NCBI GenBank assembly: GCA_005656395.1
Contig: SRSI01000050.1
Span: 4,216,001-4,280,000, forward strand
DNA: 64,000 nucleotides
From: Strongyloides papillosus
Taxonomy: Eukaryota > Nematoda > Chromadorea > Rhabditida > Strongyloididae
Direction: 5' to 3'
Made by a program: the position numbers and the translations under genes. Under the pieces are notes generated by a model. The model did not search any database. It was not told the DNA's origin and saw only the letters and a program-made list of their open reading frames with translations. Of the stretch, positions 31,588-44,802 are shown piece after piece (within the stretch, counting starts at the first letter, position 1; every line of letters begins with the position of its first letter).

Positions 31588-32814
31588 ATGCGTATATTAT
31601 TCTATCCACTTTTTATTGTATGTTTCTACAACGTTAAAAATTCTGAGCAATCTTCAAGTAATCAAGCTCTTTCATCCAATGATAACGATCTTGCCAATAA
31701 TAATGGCAATGCATACCAATTTATAGCTTTAAGTGATGGTGTTCACAAGCCTCATAGTAAAACTGGTCATGCTTCTCGTATTAATCATCGTCGTCATACT
31801 ACTGTAGCTGAATCCGAAGAAGACAATTCACAAAATGAGGAAGGAGACACAGGATCTTGGGAAGAAAGACCCAAAAAAGTAAAAAAAGTTATAAAAAGAA
31901 GAACTATGAATCCAATGAAAAAATTTAAGAATAGGTTGGAAAGAAAACCACAAAAGACTAGGTTAATTAATAAGGAACCAAGTGTAAAACAACAAATAAC
32001 AAAATCAACAAAAGGTAAACCAAAAGCACCACCAAAAGGTAAACCTAAAACACCAATAAAAAGTAAACCAAAAACACCAATAAAAAGTAAACCAAAACCA
32101 GCAACAAAAGGTAAACCAATAAAAACAACAAAAGGTATTCCAAAAAAACCAGTAAATACACCAAAATCAATAACAAATAAACCAAAAGTAACAACAAATA
32201 CACCACAAACAACAACAACAAAGTCAGAAATAACACCAAAAAAGTCAGAAATAACACCAAAAAAGTCAGAAACAACAACACAAAAGTCAGAAATAACAAC
32301 AACTGAGTCAAAAGCAACAACAGGTAATAAACCTAAAACAACAGATTCATACCAATCTACAAAAGATACTGTAAGTATATTTCCCCATAAATATAATTTT
32401 TTCTAGTTCTTAAAACAAACTAATGAATATCGTAGGCTTCACCAGGCTAAACCACTAAAATTAAACAAAACAATTGAAGCTAAGGCACAAGCATATGCTG
32501 AAAAAATGGCTAAAATGGATGTTTTAAAACACGATACTGATACTACATATGGAGAAAATATTTACTTTTCTACCTCATCTCCTAATGATGCAGTAAAGTC
32601 TTGGTATGATGAAGTTAAATCATACAACTTTGCTTTGCCAATATTTTCAATGTCAACAGGACATTTCACAGCAATCGTCTGGAACGCAACAACAGACACA
32701 GGATGTGGTGTTGCCAAAAGTGCCAGTAATAAATACTATGTTTCGTGTAAATATTACCCACCCGGTAATGTTAGGGGACAATTTGGTAAAAATGTTTTTA
32801 AAAAAATTTCTTAA
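31588..32814 (+). CDS. CAP (SCP/TAPS) protein, copy D, KPK/TTT linker
   Basis: Exons 31588-32370 and 32407-32814, 36-nt intron; 396 residues. Signal peptide MRILFYPLFIVCFYNV, a Ser/Asn region, an acidic patch (ESEEDNSQNEEGD), a basic region, then a linker of two repeat types: KGKPK(T/A)P units (about 31990-32150) and KSEITPKK/TTTQ units (about 32220-32310). The CAP domain keeps HDTDTTYGENIYF, STGHFTAIVWNATTDTGCG and CKYYPPGN. It belongs to another lineage of the family: linker repeats and promoter differ from the A, B and C copies, but the exon structure is the same. It closes the array and faces the UTP3 gene tail-to-tail. Confidence 0.87.
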
Positions 32815-32999
32815 CTAATATCTGATCGTGGTTAACTTATTTACAATATTTTCTTTGTAAATATTTTAAAAACGTGAATTCCAATAAATGATTTTTATCT
32901 ACAAAAATATATACATTAAACATACATATTAAAAAACAACAACAATAATATTAAAATAAATCAATGATAACAAAAAAAAGTTTAACAATTAATACATCT

Positions 33000-34174
33000 C
33001 TAGAATTTTCTACTTTTAATGACGTTCGTCTTGATTCCTCGAGCTTCACCCTCATGTTTGGGGATTTCTTTCCTGACACCTGGAACGTTAGATCTATTAC
33101 GAAGTGAAGCCTTCTGGAATTGTTGACGTCTCTTAACCCCAGGAGTCTTCTTCTTCTTTTTACTTCCAGGAACATATCCTTTATTGTCAAGAATGGCTTG
33201 ATCAAGTCTTCTTTGAACATGTTTCTCTTTTACATCTTCATCATCTCCAACATCTTTTTTCTTCTTTAATTCCCGAAGCAACTCCCTGTCTTCTAAATCA
33301 TCCTCACTATCAGTAGACAATTGATCGTCCTCAGAATAATCCAACTCATCACCATCTTTTTCAGTTATATCACTAGAATCTTTCAATGCTGCATAAACTT
33401 CCTCACAATCAACAGCATTGAGATTTCCATACATATCTTTTAATATATCTCCATTCTCCGTCTCATTGTCCAATAATGAAATAATTTGTTCCACCTCAGG
33501 ATAAATATCACACAAAACATCCATGAATCTCATAACTAGGTCAATTTGTTTTTCCTCCTCCTTTTTCATATCAAAAATTCTTCCATCATTAAATTTAAAT
33601 AGATGGAACATGATCAAACAACTCATGTGATTTCTTAAGATATTATAGTAGGACATGAGTTTGTAAAATCGGCTTGTTTCAGAAAGTTTGCCGAGAAAAT
33701 GTTCAAAGATAGGCTTTAAATTTTCCATAAAAGTCAACTAAAAGACAAGTTGTATGACAACAAGATTCAGAAACTTACATATTCAACATATTTCCTTACA
33801 GTAGGATCAACATCATCCATTCCAGTAAATGATTCACTAGTATCCATAGCATTTTCCGAATCCAACTTTTTAATACGAGACCCTCTACTACTTCCCTTGG
33901 AAAGTAAATTACTTTTAGATTTATCACCCTCCTCATCACTGTCTCCACTATCATAATCTGCAAAAATCATAACGTTTTTAGATAAATTCTCAGCTGTTGT
34001 TCTTGATTCCATCAAATCTAATTCTAAATCTTCAGGAATTCTATCTTTGTATTCAGTTCTCTCAACAAACTTAGAGACATCGTCGTCCTCATCTCCAGAC
34101 AAATGGACAACAGAATCCTTCTCTTGTTTTTTAGGAGTTTTCTTTGCAGATTTCTTGAAGCGTTTAGTAACCAT
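33000..34174 (-). CDS. UTP3: SAS10/UTP3 family rRNA-processing protein
   Basis: Minus strand, exons 33779-34174 and 33000-33737, 41-nt intron; about 377 residues. After a Lys-rich start and an acidic region (DEDDDV, DSGDSDEEGD), a Sas10/Utp3-C1D domain is visible (RFYKLMSYYNILRNHMSCLIMFHLF), then an acidic stretch, and at the C terminus the Sas10 signature: NKGYVPGSKKKK, VKRRQQFQKA and a HEGEARGIK motif followed by KSRKF. Such proteins belong to the small-subunit processome and act in 18S rRNA maturation in the nucleolus. The start at 34174 was chosen over an upstream Met at 34231 because the preceding 19 residues are hydrophobic and unlike the family. Shorter than human UTP3 (479). Confidence 0.85.
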
Positions 34175-34666
34175 TTTCAGTAAATGAACGTGTACTATAA
34201 ATAAATTGAAGCAATAAAATGGTGTAGACACTCCACCACTTCTTTAAATTTTTTGACAAACATTCGTCATGGGATAAATATAAAGTTTCTTTAAAAAGTT
34301 TCAAGTAACTGGTTATCTCTTTTATTTTTCCTCTTCATCTAAAAAGTACTTATGTTGAAGAATTTTGAATTGTTTTCAAAAGATACTTGTAAACATTAGT
34401 GGTTTTTATGTAGAAAAATAAGAAGGAGGTTTCATGATAACATTGTTAAATTAATTACCTTCATTCTATAAATCGTAGAAGTCTAATTAATCATTTATTT
34501 ATTTGAAAAAGCGAAGTTTATTTAAAAAAAGCAAAGAAAAACATAATTTAAAAGCAATAATTCTTATAGATTAACGGATGATGCAGGAAATATTAATTAA
34601 AAGCCATAGTAATTTTTCTAAGTCCCTTTTCATTATCATTAAACAAATTTCTATAGGTGGGGTAAT
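34175..34666. other. intergenic
   Basis: AT-rich, no gene; promoter side of UTP3 and 3' flank of the HSP20 gene. Confidence 0.45.
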
Positions 34667-37600
34667 TTAAAACTTATAAACAAGACTTTTATCATCACCT
34701 TGACAAGTATTCTTCTTGTAATAACCAACAATAGTCATAATTCCTTTATCATCAATTGATGCTGAGATACTATTCATATCAATATCAGTTGGTATGGAAT
34801 ATTTTCTAACAAAACTTCTTGTAATAGTATCATTGGTATACTTATCAACCTCATAATGTTTACCCTCAAGTTGAAGGGTATGATCGTACTTGGTAATCTT
34901 GACGTCATTAGAATGAAAATGACTTGTATCAAGAATTATTTTGAAACCATCAGGCATTGAGAGAATTGTTCCTTCATCAACTAATCTTTCCGGTGATCCT
35001 GGTCTCCTTTCTTTTACTGATCTCTGGAATAAAAGTAATTAATGGTATTATTTAAATGTTTAGTGATATATACATACAAAAGATGGTGCTCTTTGATGGT
35101 GATCTGTATCAGATGAATCATCATAAGGAATAGTACCTCTGGAGATTGGTCTAGATGGTGATTGTTTCTTGTAATGTGTTGTTACACTAACATTAGGTGA
35201 ATCTTTAGTTGTTGTATAATATCCTTTTTGACCTTTAACTCTTCCCTCATAATATGGTTCTGGGGACAGAACAACTCTTTCAGGAACCTCATCAGTTGTT
35301 TCGGTTTTTTTATAGTGTCTTGTATACTCTTCTTCAATTATTTTTCTAGATGAAGGTGATCTTCGACGGTAGTATGTTGTTGGTTCTTTAGTGTAATATG
35401 ATGTTTCAGGTTCTTTAGCATAATAAGTTGTAGTTGGCTCCTTAGTTTGACGTGATACACTATCTCTAGGAGCATAAATAACTTCTCTATCTTTGGGTGT
35501 TGTTTTTGTGTATTGTCTTTGTGAACCAGAACGTATACCTACTTCAGAGAGAGGAACTTGATCTAATTCTTTAGTTAAAGATAAGGTTTGTGGTTCTTGA
35601 TATTTTACAACTTCATAATTATTGTATGAATGGTCTGTTGTTTGTTTAGTATCAATTCTTGATGGAGAATGAATTGATGGTTTAGAATAAATTGTCTGTT
35701 TTGTATTGTTATTGTCATCTTGTTTTGTTCCATTCATATTTGGAGCTCCGCTTTCAACTTCCTCGATTTCATGAATTAAAGTTCCACTTTTAAGTTTACT
35801 ATATGTAGGTTTACCTTTTGGTACTACTGCATATTTTGGTTCTCCTTTAATGGCTACTGGAGTAATTTGTGGTTCCTGTGTTGTAATGACTTTTGGAGGT
35901 GGAGCTGGAAGTGCTTTAAATGTTTCTTTAATGGGGGCAGGTGTTGTTAATGGTGCTTTTGTATGGTAAATTGGTGATGGTTTCACATGTTCAGGTACTT
36001 GAGTAGGAACAACAGATTCACGATGACGTTCTTGAACTTGGATTGGTTCATATTTCGGTTGTTGCTGTAAATAAGAATCAGTAGTAGTATAAGGTGATCT
36101 ACGTAAATCAGAATAGTCTTTACCATCCTCTCTAAAGGATTTTGTAGTAGGAACTTGTGAAATTTGTTTAGGATAAGCAGGAGATTGTGATCGATATGTT
36201 TGTTGAGAGATGTGTTGTGAATTTTCAACTGGTGTAGGTGTTTTATGGTATTCAGTTTTATGGTAAGAGTGTGGAGTATAATAATGGGGTGATTGTGAAG
36301 GGACTGGTGATTTAGTACGGCGATATTGTACAGTATCATAAGTTTTTTCATAGTGACTTTCTTTAACAGGAACAGTTTTATCTTCATATTTTTGTGAAAC
36401 CTGTGATATAGGTCTTTCAGGTTCATGATGGTAAGGATATTTATCATCAATTATTCTAATAGGAATATCTTTTGTTTGAATTTCTTTTGATTTAGAAAGT
36501 TGTGAAGGGATTGGTGTTGTTGGTCTACCAACTTTTGTGGTGGCAGGTGTTGTTGAAGTATAGACTTGTGTAGGAATTGGTGTTGTTGATTGAGGGACTC
36601 TTTTAGAAACTGGCGTTGTTGATCTATAAACTTGTGAAGGTGTTTGTGTTACTGATTGATATCTACTATGTTTTATATTATTTTGATCAATTTGATTTTT
36701 TTTATCAATAACAATAGTTTTACCACAATGTCTTGGTATATGTGTAGTTGTTGTCTTAATTGGTTGTTCTTGAGAAATCACTGATTGTGGTGATTTAAAT
36801 CTTTTTGTGGGAGTTTTATCAAATATTCTTTTTGTTATAACTTCTTGTGTAGGAACAGGTGATGGTGATCTAATTGGTTTCATTTCAATTGAAGAAGGTT
36901 CTTTATATGAAAATTTTGTTGGCACCTGACTTACTCTTGGTACTTGGCCTGGAACTTCTGTAACAATTGAACCAGGAGGTGGTGTTTGACAATGGACTTT
37001 TGTAATAACTGGTTGAGGAACTTGATGTTGTAATTTATAAACAGTTGGTGGAGGAGGTGATTTTGGCTTTTTAGTTACAACATGATTAGAAACTTGTGTT
37101 GGAAGTTGACTTGGAGGTGTTGGTATTGTTTTTGTTGGTACCTGTGAAATTTTTCTTGGTACCTGATCATAATGAACTACTCTATGTCTACAAACACTTG
37201 ATACTCCACTTTTAGTAAAACCTTTTTGTGCTGGTTCTCCATTATGTGGAACAGGTGAGTGAGAGACTGAACGATAAGAAGATACAGAATGTCTTCTCTT
37301 AACCTGATCACGAACTTCTCTATGAAGAGTTGAAGGTGTTTTAACATGTTCATCAACTATTTTTGTAGGAATTTCAACAACTTTTCTTTCAGGAACAGAA
37401 TATGTTTTTGTGTGTTTTACTTGAGATGGTGGAAGACGTTGGTCAATAATTGCCATGGATTCTCCTTTTTTAACAATTGGTGAGGGGGCTTTTGTAATAA
37501 TTTTACTACTGGATTGATTGATAACAACAGGAGGTGGTGATGAACAAATGAATGTTTCCTGGGCAGGTCGTTTAACGGGGATTTTTGGATTTGGAGTCTT

Positions 37601-38186
37601 ATAAATAGCCTCACATTTTTCAGTTTTTCTCGTTGAATCATTAGATGAATTGGATAAAGATCTTTCTCTCGGAACTGGAGTAACAATTTTCGTATTATTA
37701 CTATCATCTTCAATAAGAAAAACTTTTTCTTGTTCTTCTCTACTATTAATAATAATATCTTTATCTATGGTTACTTCACCAGTCTCGCAAAGGGATGCAG
37801 GTTTGGTTGGAAAATTAGGATCATGATATCTTATTTTAATTTCACTTTTAGGTTGTAATGGAGTAGCGGTGGTAACAACGGGGTAACATTGGGTGATTGG
37901 TGTTTTAGTAGTATGAGCAGGATCATTAGTGAAAGTGCTCAAAACATCTTTGCTTACATCTAAACGGGAAGTAGCAGCAGAATGCCATTGGCGTGGTTCG
38001 GTGGTAGAAAATTTTCCTATTTCATATGGTCTTCCAAGAGATTTTGATTGTCTAGGACGATATTGGCCCTAACGATATTCTCAAAAATAGAATTTTATAG
38101 TAGGAAAAACTTACAGTAGAATCCATATAAAGCTCCTTTCTCGAGTGGCAGTATTCTTTGTCTTCAAATATTTTTGGCTGAGACAT
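34667..38186 (-). CDS. giant Pro/Thr/Ser-rich protein with C-terminal HSP20/alpha-crystallin domain
   Basis: Minus strand, three exons: 38115-38186, 35078-38068 and 34667-35023, with introns of 46 and 54 nt; about 1139 residues from the ATG used. The middle exon is one open frame of 997 codons, rich in Pro, Thr, Ser, Val, Gln and Tyr with recurring TTPIPTQV, SQVP and VPTKT motifs. The last exon supplies a small heat-shock domain: DGFKIILDTSHFHSNDVKIT, LQLEGKHYE, FVRKYSIPTDIDMNSISASI and DKGIMTIVGYYKK (beta strands 2-9 of alpha-crystallin). sHSPs are normally 150-250 residues, so the N-terminal part is exceptional. It may be a muscle or cytoskeleton linker related to nematode HSP-25-type proteins, but that is inference. 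An acceptor at 38214-38215 with an open frame (HYQRFHLQ) before the ATG suggests a further 5' exon or a trans-splice site. Confidence 0.82.
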
Positions 38187-40350
38187 TTGGAGATGAAAGC
38201 GCTGGTAGTGTTTCTAAAATAAATTGTAACTTCTAATGAAATCTTAGTACAAATAAAAAGATTAATAATCTTTATATAATTAAATAAGTATTATTATATT
38301 GAATAGCAAAGAAAATATAAAAATTTACAACTTCTTCAATTGAAAAACTTTAGAAACCAAAGTAAGAAAAGAAGTGCATACTATTAGCATTTATAAATCA
38401 TTAATATATGAAATACCAAGTATTACTTTTGTAAATATTAAAAGTGTAATAATTTTACTAACAAAATGTTATTACACTAAAATGGCAAATGGCAACCTTT
38501 ATCAGTACTAGATATATTTAAGTAAAAAAGAAGACTAATATTTAGGAAAGGTTTACAAAAAAAAACAGAATTTATTTTTGTGGACACTACAACTATTAAG
38601 AATAAATGTAAACTTGGACAAAAGAATTCACAAAAATGGTTGGTTTAAAGAAAAATTTTCTATTTTTATATCAAAACTAAATTAGAGAAAAGTATAGCGG
38701 TATTACTAATTCTGAGAAAATATATATATATTTGTATATGTATATTTAAAAAAAAATTCCTTATGTTTCATTTTTTTTGTCTGATATTAGAAGAAAGAGT
38801 GATATACGGGAGAGGAAAAAGTATTATTCATAACATTTTGATTTGAAAATTTTCATATATTTTTGATAAGATGGAAGGAAAGGTAGTCTACCTCATTCCT
38901 AGAGGAAAGAATTATTCATGAACGATATTTGATGCATGTTATGTTAAAATTTTTACATGTCCATAGAAGCTTTGTATATATATGTAAAAAATTATATATT
39001 GTTATTTGACGCATACTTCAATGTAAAATTGCACCAATGATATTTTCTATTCAAAGATTTTGTAAAAACTATATCATTATATGTATACTTTTTAAATAAT
39101 ATACAAATTATACTTTTTTACAATAATATTTTCTTATATTTAAAGGTATTTTAATTAATATATTTGAAGTACAAAGGCATTATGAATCTTAAATTTTTTA
39201 AATACATTTTTAAAAACAATTTTTCATTTCCCCTGGTAAAAGATGTCTGTTAATAGAAGAAACCAAAGGAATTTCATTATTTTTTTCCCCGAAATATATT
39301 TAATTCGTTCCAAAATAGATGCTTCTATTATGTTTTAATGTCATTTCAAATGTAAAAGATGAATCATTTATTAACAATTTAAGTTTCTAATAAAATTTCT
39401 TTCTGATTACGAATTTTTTAATATTTTATATTACATAGTTTCAATTTGAATTGGAAATTTATTTTATAAAAGAAAAAGTTATTTATTTCACATAGAAGAT
39501 GAATAAAAGTTTCAAACTTTAGAATGTAAATGTTTTTTACTATTTTTTGTGAGAAATGTGTTAAAAATATTTCTATAGTAAATGATGATAAATATTATGA
39601 TGAAAATTTTCCCGACACAAAATTTATTTAATGGGACAAAATTAAGTGAAACCATAAAATCACTTTTCCGTATTTGAAAACATTCATTTATAATCATATT
39701 TAATCGTCATCAGTACATACATCATTTTTTTGTAAATAAATATTATCTTCCTGCAGACTGTGAAAAAAATTCACTTATTTAAATGGTTTTATTTTTAATT
39801 TCAAATAACGACAATAATAACAACATTTTCGATTGTGTATTTACCGTAAATTTAGAACAAAATTTCAATAAAACAAAATTGTATATAATCAAATCTTTTT
39901 TTTATCTCCCAAAATAGACATAAATACAAATAGTCTCATGTTCATTTAACCATTTTATAATGCTATATATTTTATCTAAAACAAATAATCTATTCATTTT
40001 TATTTTCAGAGCAAGTTTTCAAGTTTTTTTAAAATCTTAATTGTGTAATTAAACACTTGATAATATAAAACAAAACTTCTTTAATGTGTAAATTTAATTT
40101 ATTTATCTAACGACAAAAAATTTCTTAATTATATAATAAAAAAAATATTTAAATAGAGTAATTGAAGGTAACATTTTATTTTTGTTAATTTGTAATCATA
40201 AATAGAAAAAAGTAACAACTTTTATAGAAATTTATATATTATAATTTATAAGACTAAAAAGAATCTTCTTCTTCCGCACCCGCAAAAAACTACAACCAAA
40301 AGTTTGTGTACATTTTCTTTATATCATAAAATTGCGGAACGTTAACACTT
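38187..40350. other. AT-rich intergenic, upstream of the HSP20 gene
   Basis: 2.1 kb with no convincing coding frame; it may hide 5' exons or the promoter of the HSP20 gene. Confidence 0.4.
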
Positions 40351-41946
40351 TTACACTTTCTCTACATATGTCATTGGAACTAAGCCAACAACTCCATGTA
40401 ACTCTCCTCTAATCCAATCATCATTGATCTTCTCAATTATTTTAATACAATCTCCGACATTGAAGGTTAAGTCACCTTCTACAGAACTTTTGTATTCATA
40501 TAAAGCTTTTACATAGTCAACTTCCTTGTTTGTAGATACCATCGTTTCATTACTGCATAATGGAATAGAATCAAGATTTTCAATATTCACATAAGTTATA
40601 GGAAATATTCCAATATGTTTTCCTAATTGACCACGTAACCAGTCGCTGTTAAGACGTTCATGAACAACAATTAGATCACCGGCACAAAACTGCAAAAAAA
40701 TTATTTTTAATTTTTATTATCAAAAAAAAATAGGATATACTATTAAAAAACATACCTTAAGATCACCTTCAATATTGCTATCATAATCATAAAGAGCTGT
40801 ACAAACGATAATATCATTATCAATATTACTTCCGTCAACAACTTTTCCTGGGAAATCATTACCTTTTGGTGATAAAGATGATGTTGAACCATATCCTGAT
40901 GAGTAATATGGACTCTCTGATGATGTAACTGGTGCCAATGGTAATTTAATTTGAAGATAATTAAGTGGAATGATACCAGAGACACCTGTTCTATGATTCC
41001 TTCCCTCAACCCAATATTCATCAATCTCTCTGATTAATATTATTATATCATTAACCTCACATGGTATTTCATCAAAATGATTTGGTTTATATGGATAGAT
41101 AGCTACAGCATACGGTTCTGTTATATGGATATCTGGTGAACCACGTAAATTCTTCTCCAATGCCGCAAGACCAGGTCCGTATTTATTTGATGGACAGTAT
41201 GGGTTAAATGGTTCAACTAATGTTGAATGGTAATCACGACCTTGTTCTTGGTGATAAAAATTTGTTTGCTGTTGTTGTTGTTCGTAACAATCCAATTCAC
41301 TGGAATAGGAAGGTGTACTAATAGAATTAAGTTTCTTCTTTGGTGGTGGTGGCCTATTTGGGGCAGTTTTTTTATTTTGTGCAATATCTCCAAATAGAAT
41401 ATCATCTATTGTCATGGAGGAGCTTTTTGGTGTAGACATAATATTATTAGTTGCTGTTGTTGATAATAATTGTGAATAAGTATGATTAATATTTCCAGTG
41501 TTAGAATTGGTAAATGGATCTAAAGGCTCCGGAGATATTGGTTGAGAATAATTATTTGTACTAGTATTTGAAGATGACATTAAACAGGACTTTGATGAAA
41601 TATTATTAGTATTGTTAATTGAGGTTATAGCTGTTGATTTATCAAAATGTTTGATAATATCAGCCAATTGTTGTTTAAATTTTTCATCTTTCGCCACTTT
41701 TCCTCCCATAGCGACAGCACTCTCCCGAACCTGATCATTCTGAGCACCCGCTATAACAGCCTTTTGGACCACTGGTGTTTTTACTGCATTGACAAGTGTT
41801 GTTCTGGTTTGTGGCTGTGATAAGCTATTAAATAACATCTTAGCATTGTTAAAACTATTACTGACAGGTCGATTTCTATAACTAGGAGATGTTGCAGTAC
41901 TGCTGTCGTTTCTAGGTTTAGGTGCTATTGGCGGTGGTGGTAACAT
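40351..41946 (-). CDS. three-SH3 adaptor protein
   Basis: Minus strand, exons 40756-41946 and 40351-40689, 66-nt intron; 509 residues from MLPPPPIAPKPR. The N-terminal 340 residues are low-complexity, with Pro-rich starts (PPPPIAPKPR, PPPPKKK), a conserved-looking segment (AVAMGGKVAKDEKFKQQL) and Gln/Asn stretches. Three SH3 domains follow: AIYPYKP..EYWVEGRNHRTGVSGIIPLNYL, ALYDYDS..DWLRGQLGKHIGIFPITYV (split by the intron) and ALYEYKS..DWIRGELHGVVGLVPMTYV. Each keeps the ALYDY, W and PxxY elements that bind PxxP ligands. The domain layout resembles SH3D19-type endocytic or signalling adaptors, but this is not certain. The ATG lies 5 bases after an acceptor, so an upstream exon or SL trans-splicing is likely. 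Confidence 0.85.
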
Positions 41947-43839
41947 TATATCTGGAAAATGTATAAAATTATTAAAAATTATTTGTATAGATAATGACAA
42001 TATTTAGTGTAAAAAAACGTAAAAAATAAATATGAAAATATAGAAATATGCATATGTTAATGATACATAAAAATGAGAATATATCATTAAATGTTTATAT
42101 GATATATAATATTACCACTATATTATATAAACTTTTTGATAAGCTACATATATATATCATCGAAATGTAGAGATGAAAAACTGATAACGAAAAAATATAT
42201 ATCATGTTTTGTTTATATGGCGATTTAAGCATGTGATGAGGATGATACAATGAATAATGTCATTTTCTCTGTAATTACCTACACGGCAAAATAAAAAGAA
42301 TTGTTTTGTTTAAAATAGAAATGAAGTTAATGATTATAATAGTATATATAAATATATATAACAGCTTGTGATATGTGTATAAAACTATTGAAATATTAAT
42401 AATTTTTTTATCATTATAATAAGAAATTTTAAATACTCTACTCCTATTCTTTTGACTATCAGAAAGATAAATATCATAGAATAAGTATGATCACGCAAAA
42501 GAAAATAAAGGAAATGTAAATAATGTATTTAGATATATATGAACATAAAGGTATTTTAAAAGTTTTGCGGAAACATACTACATTGTCATTCAAGTGTAGA
42601 AGATGTGGATTAAAATTAAATTATATATTTGCTTAGAGAAATTGGTTAATCAATGTAAAGTATTAGACTTCTAAATTTAATTATAGACATGTACATTAAA
42701 ATTAAAAAGGTTTTTACGATCTAGTTTCAAAAAAGATTTAAACTGAAATCCTTTCTATACTATTTCATAGGCCTTTGGAGAAAAAATACTACCCACTACG
42801 ATGACATTCTATAATCCTTCCACATACTAATATACTTTTTAACTTTTTATAGCATTTAGAAGTATAAAAAAAAATATGATATTACAAAGATAATGTACTA
42901 CCGTTTTTTTCCACCTTTCAATAGTGCATCTATATACATTTTCCTTTCTTTTTTATTATTTATTTGTATAAGATTCATTCTCCTACAATAATATATCAAC
43001 AAATATTACACTCAACCTGTTCTGTTTTACACTACGTCTTTTGATGACTAATAACCAAAAAATTATAAATCAATAAGTAATGGAAACCCCTATGATCCTT
43101 TATCAAAGTGAAATAATAAAAAAATTTCTCATGTATATAACTATAAAGACTATATTACTATGTGTAACTGTTTTTTGAATAAACAGAAAAATGTCTTACC
43201 AAATCAAAAAAACATCTCCATAAAATGTATATAGAGACTCTATTATAAAACGACATTGTGTAACGTATAGTCGAGGAGAGGAATAACAAAAAGAAGAAAT
43301 AGAATGAAAATATATTCTTCTCGACATTATGTCTCTCAACGAGTAATTCTCCTACAAAGCTCTGTCAAATAAAAGTGTTTAGCGGTTGTATTTGTATAGC
43401 AAAATATCTTATAAAACTTCTTTTTTTCACCTATCATAAATTATTAACCTCTTCTTTGTCACTACGGGAAAAAAGTACAAAAAGGGGTTCATATTAGAGG
43501 TGAGAAAACTTCCAAGTTCCTTCTTTCTCATTTTTTTTTCTCTCCGCATAAATACTCCACTCCTACTATTCCTCGACTAGTTATATTATTCAGATTTCCT
43601 AAAATAATTTCCTCCAAACTAAATTCACGTGTAGATAAATAATAAATTCACATACAAATATTCAAAATTTCTGATCATTATTAAAATTTCTTCCATAATT
43701 CCATTTTATTCTTTTATTTTTTCCTCGTCTTAGTGTATTTCTTTGTAACCTCTCTCTATATTTAGTTATCTGATTATATCATCTTTATTTTTTATTTTTA
43801 TATTCAGATCACTTATAAGTATTATCTCTGCCTTTAAAA
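41947..43839. other. intergenic, divergent promoter region
   Basis: No gene seen. It separates the minus-strand SH3 gene and the plus-strand unknown gene. A pyrimidine-rich tract precedes the plus-strand gene. Confidence 0.45.
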
Positions 43840-44802
43840 ATGTCTACTACCAGCGACAGATATGTTCCTTTCTATGTTGCTGTGTTTGGGAAATCAAATG
43901 ATGGTCCCCCAGACAAAAACTTACTTTTTGAGACACCTGTTGTAGAGGAATCAAAAGATTCCGACAATCATGATATCTTGTCACCCTTCAAAGAAAATGA
44001 CATTCCTCGTAATGGTTGTAGACGAGTTATACTTCCAACACCTGAAAAATCTACCACAACTTCACCACCAAACTCTCGATCCACGGTTCCATCTCTACTT
44101 AGCCTTGATATTCAAAGACCAAAGGCCATTCTTCCAAAAGAGCCAAGGATTTCTAAAAATATTTTACCTAACAAAAATATCCCACCACCGTCATTGTTGC
44201 CAAAAGGCCATTACTCATCGGTTAATGGTAAAAACTTCCCCAAAAAATTAAAAAGATCTGGAAATGTAAGCAATAACAGCAATGAAAAGTTATGGAGTAA
44301 TAATAGAAGAGCCAATAACGACAGTAGTCCACCTAAATCTTTGATTACTCCTCCAATGACCAATACAAATATCCAAAATCACTATGTCCGTGAAGTATCT
44401 TCCTTCTATTTTAACAATACGATCCAAGGGACGTCAATATCTATCTACCAACAAAAAGACAAAAATTCTAGACTGTATGGTCATAACAAAAATAATATGA
44501 GTCATCCAAACATCAAAAACGGGACGAACTCAGAAGTTATAAAACAAGGAATGATTAAAAAGAAAGGTATTTCAAGAAAATGCAGTAACCACAATGGTAT
44601 TAATAATGGTAAATTTGTTAATCATAAAAGAACGACAAATGTTTTTAAAATGTACAAGAAAAATTGCAATTCAACACCCAATGTTCAATGTTTCAATAAA
44701 GAAAGGGACCATACTTCTTTCGGAGTGGAATTAAAACCGGATAAAATTCCTCCTTCCAATAGGAAACCGTTGTTACCAGCTCCTTTTACAAATCAACAAT
44801 AA
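43840..44802 (+). CDS. unknown protein rich in Asn, Ser, Pro and Lys
   Basis: Single open frame of 320 codons with coding-like composition clearly unlike the AT-rich flanks. It starts MSTTSDRYVPFYVAVFGKSND, has Pro/Ser/Thr-rich blocks (LPTPEKSTTTSPPNSRS), several basic patches (KKLKRSG, KKKGISRK) and ends KPLLPAPFTNQQ. No domain, signal peptide or membrane segment is visible. It is probably largely disordered; nuclear location is suggested only by the basic patches. The start follows AT-rich leader without a stop-free extension. I do not recognise the family. Confidence 0.7.
   Translation: MSTTSDRYVPFYVAVFGKSNDGPPDKNLLFETPVVEESKDSDNHDILSPFKENDIPRNGCRRVILPTPEKSTTTSPPNSRSTVPSLLSLDIQRPKAILPKEPRISKNILPNKNIPPPSLLPKGHYSSVNGKNFPKKLKRSGNVSNNSNEKLWSNNRRANNDSSPPKSLITPPMTNTNIQNHYVREVSSFYFNNTIQGTSISIYQQKDKNSRLYGHNKNNMSHPNIKNGTNSEVIKQGMIKKKGISRKCSNHNGINNGKFVNHKRTTNVFKMYKKNCNSTPNVQCFNKERDHTSFGVELKPDKIPPSNRKPLLPAPFTNQQ

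Noticed and set aside
35983..36450. 155-residue frame inside the HSP20 gene
   Set aside because: Alternate frame of the low-complexity exon; the main frame is open for 997 codons.
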